Assembly (NCBI GenBank): GCA_029851415.1
Contig: CM056742.1
Coordinates: 76,126,748 to 76,190,747, forward strand
From: Eretmocerus hayati
Taxonomy: Eukaryota > Arthropoda > Insecta > Hymenoptera > Aphelinidae
Reading direction: 5' to 3'
DNA length: 64,000 nucleotides
Shown here: piece by piece, positions 57,723 to 64,000 of the stretch
Layout of the letters: each line of letters starts with the position of its first letter
Numbering within the stretch: position 1 is the stretch's first letter
The notes under the pieces: generated by a model
Seen by the model: only the letters and a program-made list of their open reading frames with translations
What the model was told of the DNA's origin: nothing
Databases searched by the model: none
Position numbers and translations under genes: made by a program

Positions 57723-58403
57723 AAGCTTCTTGTGAGCTCAGCTACACTGACTAGAATCGTGGAGTATATTCATCCATGTGGAAATATAATCACTAAGTTC
57801 TGGTGTGTAGTGAGTTACAGGATGGAAATGAATAGAGATATTATTCTCAGAAAAATGGACATTTGTAGCTGCCCAAATATAATTTGATGATAGCAGCCAA
57901 CTAGGTAAAGTTTCACAAGTACCATTGACTCACTTTCAGAAAAAATTTGGGATTAACCGAGTCTCATTGGTTGGTTTCTCACTAAATAATTTGCACTTTA
58001 CAGCACTTTGAACTCCAATAATTGAAAAGAACTGTATTTATTTGGATGGGTGAACATCAGTAGTCTCAAAATATTGTTCAATAATAACTTTGACCATGGT
58101 GAAGCTTCATGAGTACCATTGATACTGACTTTAGGGATATTCTGTCGACTGCTTGTTTTTTTTACTCAATGATTAGCACTCTATGATACTTGAACTGCAA
58201 TACTCGACAGCAAAAGATGCATATTCCCATATATTATCAGACTAAAATAAGGGAAGAATAGTATCATCTTCTGATGTACATGTTTTAATTCGTTTAGGAA
58301 TAAGAGTATATTGCTTGGTTCATGATCAATTCTGATTGTTGAATTCAATTCCTTGAAGGTGATCTAGAATCTCCAAAAAGAGATACTCAACAATTGCCAT
58401 TAA
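57723..58403. other. intergenic, old repeat DNA
   Basis: Diverged internal repeats (CTAAATAATTTGCACTTTACAG at 57,989 and CTCAATGATTAGCACTCTATG at 58,163), also related to 31.6 kb. No gene. Confidence 0.5.
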
Positions 58404-58495
58404 GGGCATGTGAAAGCCAACTTTGACCGACACCCCAAACCATCAACTAATCGATTTTTTTCCTCGAGATCTACGGTGAATCTCAAAAAAGTAAT

Positions 58496-58713
58496 TCCAA
58501 GTATGGAAGCTTTGAAGACAGATCTATAATTCAAAAAAAGAATCGAGTTGATTGGTTGAACATTGCCTTCACACTTTGGTTTGGAAGTTGACCATTTCCT
58601 GAAAAATACTCACACGCCTAACTTCGAAACCAAAGTGTGAAGGCAATATCCATCCAATCAACTCGATTCTTTTTTTAAATGATAGATCGCATCCGGGAGC
58701 TTCCATACTTGGA
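58496..58713. repeat. 218-bp imperfect hairpin
   Basis: TCCAAGTATGGAAGCT at 58,496 pairs with AGCTTCCATACTTGGA ending at 58,713. Inside, AAAGAATCGAGTTGATTGG and TTGCCTTCACACTTTGGTTT pair with their complements across a loop at about 58,582-58,627. Non-coding. Confidence 0.75.
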
Positions 58714-59499
58714 CGTACTTTTTCCGAGATCGTTCTCAAAAAGTTCAGAAAATGATCAGAAGGATGACATTTTCCGAAGGCCCATGAGCTGTGACTTTGG
58801 TTGAGTCGAGGTAAGGTTGGGTTAGGTCCTCTACACAGCCCCCACATCAGCTGTTGTTATTGTTTGAATGAATGAGTACTCGCAGACTGTCGTGAGTTTT
58901 GTCGCGCAGTATTCGGCGTGCACATAAAAGCAGAGCCGGAAAATTCATTCATTGGTAAAACTAAAGACAGTGATAACTTCGTTTATATGTGAAAAGAACG
59001 AATCCAAGTGTTGAAAATCTAAGTGACAATTCTGTTTCTTGATACTCTTATTAGCTCGGCTCCTCGATTTGAAAAGCAGTTCACACGACAGTGAATATAT
59101 AAGGATTATCTTTCTGAGCCTTAATTGAACTGAGTCAATAATTAACTGAGGTAACGAGGCAAGAAGCTTTATTGATATTGTCTTCCAAATCTGAGCATTT
59201 CGAGGTATGAAATTGTCTTTCGTGGACATCAGATATTTATGTACAGAATAGAGAAGCATTATCCAAGGGATTAATGAAGTCCTATACTTGAATACAGTTC
59301 AGAGGAGAAAATCAGTTGATCAATAAACTGAGAGAAAAGTCATGCATCCGCCAAACTTGCTGAAAATGCCATCTTTACAGATACATGGGAGTGTCCATCA
59401 GATAGGTTTACAACCTCTCGATTTCACCAAATTCCTGCTATAGGTGTTGAGAATGTATTGATCCAGTTCAGAATTTTCCTGCAATGTTAAGGCCTTATG

Positions 59500-60990
59500 A
59501 TCATTTCAGAGCAAACTAATTATTCTGTCTCATGTTTCAACCACAATATGTCAAAAGATTTGGTTAAAATAGCGAGCCCGGGTAAGTCTTTTAGAGCAAA
59601 AGTAAATATTTGAATTTTGCAATAAGCTTCAATTTGTGTTCACTGAGATCCCTGGTTATAGAAGGGTGAATTGACATTCATTCATTTAAATTGATTGAGA
59701 ATTTGCTTCAGTTGTGGAGATTTCGTGACTCAGAATTGAAAAGTTACATAGTAAATTACACTCCACAAAGAATGTAGTGATAAAATTTAGAATCTTAGTG
59801 TCATGAGTTGACCTCTGGTTCATGATTGATTGATATTGCCATGTTACTGTAAGTTTCAACTAAAATATCTTAAAATTATCTACATCAAATGGCGCATCCG
59901 GGTGACTCTGAAAGCAAAAATAAGTTAGTGGGCATTACTGTGAGCTCCAATTTGTGTCTGCTGAGTTCCCTGTATTATAGAGGGGTAATTTCATATCCAC
60001 TTCTTTCAATTTATTGAGAATCGGCTTGGTTGTGGAGTTTTTGTGCCTTGGAGTTGGAAAGTTACATGGTAAATTTCATTCTACAAAGAATTTAGTGACA
60101 ACCTTTAGAATCTTATTGCCATGAGTTAGCCTCTGAATCATGTTTGATTGATTTCACCATACTATTTTAGGTTACAACTAGAATATCTTGGAATCACCTG
60201 GTCCAGATGGAGCGCCCGGGTGAATTTTAGAGCGAAAGTGAATTAGTGGACACTGCAATAAGCTCCAATTTGTGTCTTCTGAGATCCCTGTATTTTAGAG
60301 GGGTGATTTCATATTCACTTCTTTGAATCAATTGAGAATTGGCTAAGTTGTGGAGTTTTTGTGACTTGGAATTGAGAAGTTACTTGGTAAATTCCATTAT
60401 ACAAAGAATGTAGTGATGAAATTGAGATTCTTTTTGCCATGACTCGACCTCTGAATCATGTTTAATTGATTTCACCATACTATTCCAGGTTCCAACTAGA
60501 ATATCTTGGGATCACCTGGTCCAAATGGAGCGCCCGGGTGAATTTTAGAGCAAAAGTGAATTAGTGGACATTGCAGTGAGCTCCAATTTGAGTCTCCTGA
60601 GGTCCCTGTATTTCAGAGGAATGATTTCAAATTCATTTGTTTCAATCTGTTGAAATTTGGCCCAGTTGTGGAGCTTTTTTGACTTAGAATTGGAAACTTA
60701 TAAATTCCATCACACCATGAATTCATTGGTGGAATTCAGAATCTCATTGTTATTTGTGTGCCCTCTGATCAATCTCATCATTCTTTTCAAGGTTTCAACA
60801 AGAATACCTTCAAATATTTGTTTAGAATAGCTCGCTTGAGTGACTTCGAGAGCGAAAGCTGATCTTGGGTATGCCACGAGCTCCTAATTATGTTTGTTGA
60901 GATATTTGTATTCCAGCGGTGTGATTTCATCTTCAATTCAAGGAATGTCATGAATGTATGTACTCCAATAATGTCTACATAGCTTCTATC
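59500..60990. repeat. ~318-bp tandem repeat, four to five diverged copies
   Basis: A CCCGGGTGA-type phrase recurs at about 59,578, 59,898, 60,215 and 60,533, with a weaker one near 60,831. Each unit then has GAGCTCCAATTTGTGTCT, GAGATCCCTGTATT, GGGGTGATTTCAT, GTTGTGGAGTTTTTGTG, ACAAAGAATNTAGTGA, CCATGAGTTNNCCTCTGAATCATG and a TAGAATATCTTGG end. Identity is moderate. Stops occur in all frames. Confidence 0.8.
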
Positions 60991-61823
60991 TGTACTTACC
61001 AATTTCTAGCTGTTTGATATAAATCATGAACTTTGGATACTAAAATTTTTGGAACAGGTTAACTTTGTGGAGTTGCTTTGCAAGAAATTCTGGAATTGTT
61101 TTGAGTCCCAAATAGAGTCAAATTTGTGTCTACAATCTGAATGGATGCCATAACATGAATAGTAATACTATCACAATGAATCATTTTAGGTACAGCGATA
61201 ACATGAATTCATGACTTTGGCCAATAAGAGGCAGCGATGTGTCAGAATCAATACACATTTGAACAGGTTTTCTCTTCTTGAAACTGACAAAATAGCTCAA
61301 GAGTGTGTGGAGATGTGCTTTCGAGTAATTGCTTAGAGAAAGTGACCGAGGAAGATATTCCTGCAGAAATCACTTCACTAAAAATGAATACACATAGTAC
61401 AGAAATGTGTACACACACATAGTACAAAAATGTGTTTTCAAGAGTAAAAGTGATGGTTCAACAAAAAAGCCACATAAAAAATATACTTAAATACAAGTAT
61501 ATACAAAAAATGTGAGCCTCAGCAGAATTATCACTAGATGTCACATAAAAAATATACTTGACAGTATATAAAAAATGTGAATAGGAACCTTCATTTTTTA
61601 CATCAATAACTCATCATCAGTGTACCTTGCAGATAGCTATTCAGTCATGAATCTACGTATGCATCAATAAGCATGACGCAGTTATTATGACGCAGAAGAA
61701 GGGGGGAGGATTCACACCACCCCTCCCCCTCCCTTATCATATATTCATATGTAACATCTAACCCAACCTCCCTTACCCTTAGTACGGTCCGCTCGGTCGG
61801 TAAAAGTCGGCTTTCACATGCCC

Positions 61824-64000
61824 TTAATCCCACATCGGATTACACACATGTGGAACCAAGATTCAATGCTTTTGACTTGGAATTTTTCTCTTGGTCTATA
61901 TGTTGAGCTTCGAAATGTAGAACAGTTACTTCAGAAATTAGACATTCATAGTTCTTCCAGATCTTATATTTGTATATTTCTAACTGGCGGATAATGATTC
62001 TTTGGATAATCTATTCACTCTTCAATATGCACCACCTCACTTGGATTTTAATTCAAGATAATTTTAGGAATTCAAACAAGAAATGGAAAAATTAGACTAT
62101 TCCCATCTCTGCATGGTATGGAAAGAATATAAGCTTTTCAATTATAATTATTCAAGTTATTAAACTGTAAATTCACGGGATAATTTTAGGGAAATTTGAT
62201 ATTGTGAAAAGAATGAAAAAGTTTTCAATTATTAAAGTTCTATTTGAGACTATGTGAAAACATCACATAGGGTAGTTTGGATTCATTTCGACATCATCTT
62301 AACTCGGAATTTTGACGACGGTCGAATGATATGAGGTATTGAATTCATTTATTCATACAGCAAGTTGACGGATTGATTTTTTGATAACGAAGTTATAAAA
62401 TACTACAAACGGTAATCATGTCATTCCCTATAATACCCGGTGTCGAAGATTCAGTTCAGAATCCGGCAAAGAAATCTCGACAATATTTAAACTCACGCGA
62501 GAGCATGTGCAACATGCAAATAATATGTCTGCTTTTATGATTCGTGACATCAGATTGAAGATCTGTCAGGTCCGTCAGTACTTTATATCCGTTACTATCA
62601 CTCGAAGTTTCTGGTAATCGCTGATTCACCATAACAAAGGGTACTAGAAATAAATATCATTAAAAGAATTCGAGATAATGCAAAATTGTCTAGATTCTCA
62701 AAATTTTTGCCTTCTGAGGGCTTACTGAAGTCCATAACTTTTTGATTTGTAAAGGTGAGATTCTTCAAATCTTCTCGAATTTTGCAATTAAGGAGCATTG
62801 GCGCCGAGAAATTTGCTTGGAATGATAATCCCTTAGCCGAAACGTGTAAATAGAAACTTGGTGAGTAGCTCGTATAGCTCGTATATTTATTTGGGTTAAC
62901 GATTTTGCAATCGTGTAAGAGAAAACTAATCTTAGAAATTCACAGCAATTAAGGCCTAAATTTAATCATAACTTTCGGGTACAATCAATTCCAATGGTCG
63001 ATCAATATGATCGAGCAACGACCTTATCATCGCGGCAAATTCATATAGTTATACATATTTGTTAGTTGATGCAGGAATATCATGTCTTGGTTCATCATCA
63101 TATCGAGATCTTGATTTACACAAGTTTTCTAAATTCTTGTAATTTTTGCCTACTAAAATCTCATCAGAGTCTCGAGTTTTTCAATTTGCAGCAGTAAATA
63201 TCTTCACCTCTTTTCAAAATTACACGAAAGTTACATGATCTAGATGAAAAAATCGTATTGAACTACAATCTTTGTCAAACTGTCCCCAAAAAATGATGTA
63301 TGAGTGTCTTGCCGGAAATGATAATGTCCCGGCATATTAGGATGTATATGAGTCATTCTTTTTAATATCGCCAGGTTTTGTGTCGGGGGGTCAGGGATTT
63401 TTCTGTAACTTTAGGTACATGTTGTATATCATGAAAGAAGATGGAAAGCACAGTTCTTAGGTCCCGAAAGTCATCAGCGCGAGTTTGGCGCCCTATTTTC
63501 GTTTTCAAAATTCGTGAAAAATTCGATTTTTCAACTTTTTGATTGATTTTTCACCAGTATGGAACCCAATAAAAAAATTATCCAAGACACATATTTCGAC
63601 GTGAAATGAGCTGAATTTTACGAAAAAAATACTCTCAGATCCGTCAAAGATGAACATAACCTCAAACAAGTGATTTTTTTCAGAAAAACCCAATTTTCAA
63701 GCCTTAGGCCCTATTTTATCTCAAATTTGATATTTCCATCTGATTCCTCGTCAAATTTTACGTCGAGAACCGTTTTCCAAAAATTGGGCTGAGGATGGGT
63801 TTGGCCGCCATAATAATAACTTTAGTAGCAGGACCGTAAAAATAGGGCTAAATTGTTCGTTTCGGGAGGGACACTTATTACACTGGACAACAAAATATTG
63901 GGTCAGAAGTAGCGCATTGATCAAACAATGACTTTTTCGTGTATTTTTCGACGTAGAAACCGAATCCGAAACCAGTTTTGCACCTAGACATCAGGAATTT
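61824..64000. other. intergenic and dispersed repeats, no gene
   Basis: 62,300-63,350 carries scattered matches to 48,880-50,000 (for example GAGTGTCTTGCCGGAAATGA at 63,301). 63,360-64,000 looks like a dispersed repeat rich in TTTTC / AAAAATT; CTCGTCAAATTTTACGT near 63,746 is also present at 18,906. The 62-codon minus-strand frame at 63,505 shows no recognised domain. Confidence 0.5.

Larger units (their letters stand above)
58404..61823. mobile_element. candidate TTAA-flanked transposon, 3.4 kb, non-autonomous
   Basis: GGGCATGTGAAAGCC followed by ACTTT and ACCGAC at 58,404-58,431 is inverted at 61,796-61,823, with two mismatches in 28 bp. TTAA sits immediately outside both ends (58,400-58,403 and 61,824-61,827), as in piggyBac-type insertion. 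The GGG...CCC polarity is opposite to the usual piggyBac ends, so the family is uncertain. A second inverted pair lies inside (GTAAGGTTGGGTTAGGT at 58,811; its complement near 61,757). No transposase is present. Confidence 0.45.

Overview
The window looks like AT-rich, repeat-dominated nuclear DNA from a metazoan, most likely an insect. Introns of about 60-200 nt follow GT-AG rules, the transposon families are typical of arthropods, tRNA-derived SINE heads and many foldback elements are present, and no conserved host gene is visible. The species cannot be fixed from the sequence alone.

Layout. Positions 1 to about 15,985 are one continuous satellite array. The period is 164 bp, and each monomer is itself three related subunits of about 55 bp. 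A block of about 2 kb repeats at an offset of 1,915 bp with a single mismatch seen (10,975-14,940). The array decays at its right edge, with a 250-bp non-satellite island and then a last 164-bp-period patch to about 16,668. From 17 to 33.9 kb there is a patchwork of small repeats: tRNA-like SINE heads, a 141-bp tandem repeat, several foldback or MITE-like elements, a 3.2-kb element with about 325-bp inverted ends, and a broken hAT transposase with a BED finger.

The main find is a complete, apparently intact CACTA/EnSpm-type DNA transposon at 33,991-43,701 (9,711 bp). It has perfect 32-bp terminal inverted repeats beginning CACTG, a 2-bp CA target duplication and dense subterminal repeats. It carries two intact genes on the minus strand. 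One is an 848-aa zinc-finger transposase in a single exon (37,931-40,477). The other is a 642-aa SAM-domain protein (SAMD3-like second CACTA gene) that I could assemble from ten exons with consistent splice phases (41,224 down to 34,981). The whole transposase exon lies in intron 1 of the SAM gene, so one promoter, probably the GC-rich patch at 43,220-43,445, may make both proteins by alternative splicing. An older paralogous sequence at about 54,758-54,860 preserves the empty insertion site and independently supports the element's boundaries.

From 43.7 to 64 kb the DNA is mostly old, diverged segmental repeats. Their best conserved module starts with a GCGCGCGTAGCGCGC palindrome and contains a long hairpin whose two arms change together between copies (about 45.9, 51.4 and 56.3 kb, with a partial copy at 30.0 kb). 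Further tandem repeats, an inverted/direct repeat trio at 56.9-57.7 kb, a GC-rich hairpin with AGGTGGCG motifs at 50.4 kb, and a TTAA-flanked 3.4-kb candidate element with 318-bp tandem repeats fill the rest. Apart from the CACTA genes, I do not regard any open reading frame as a convincing functional gene.
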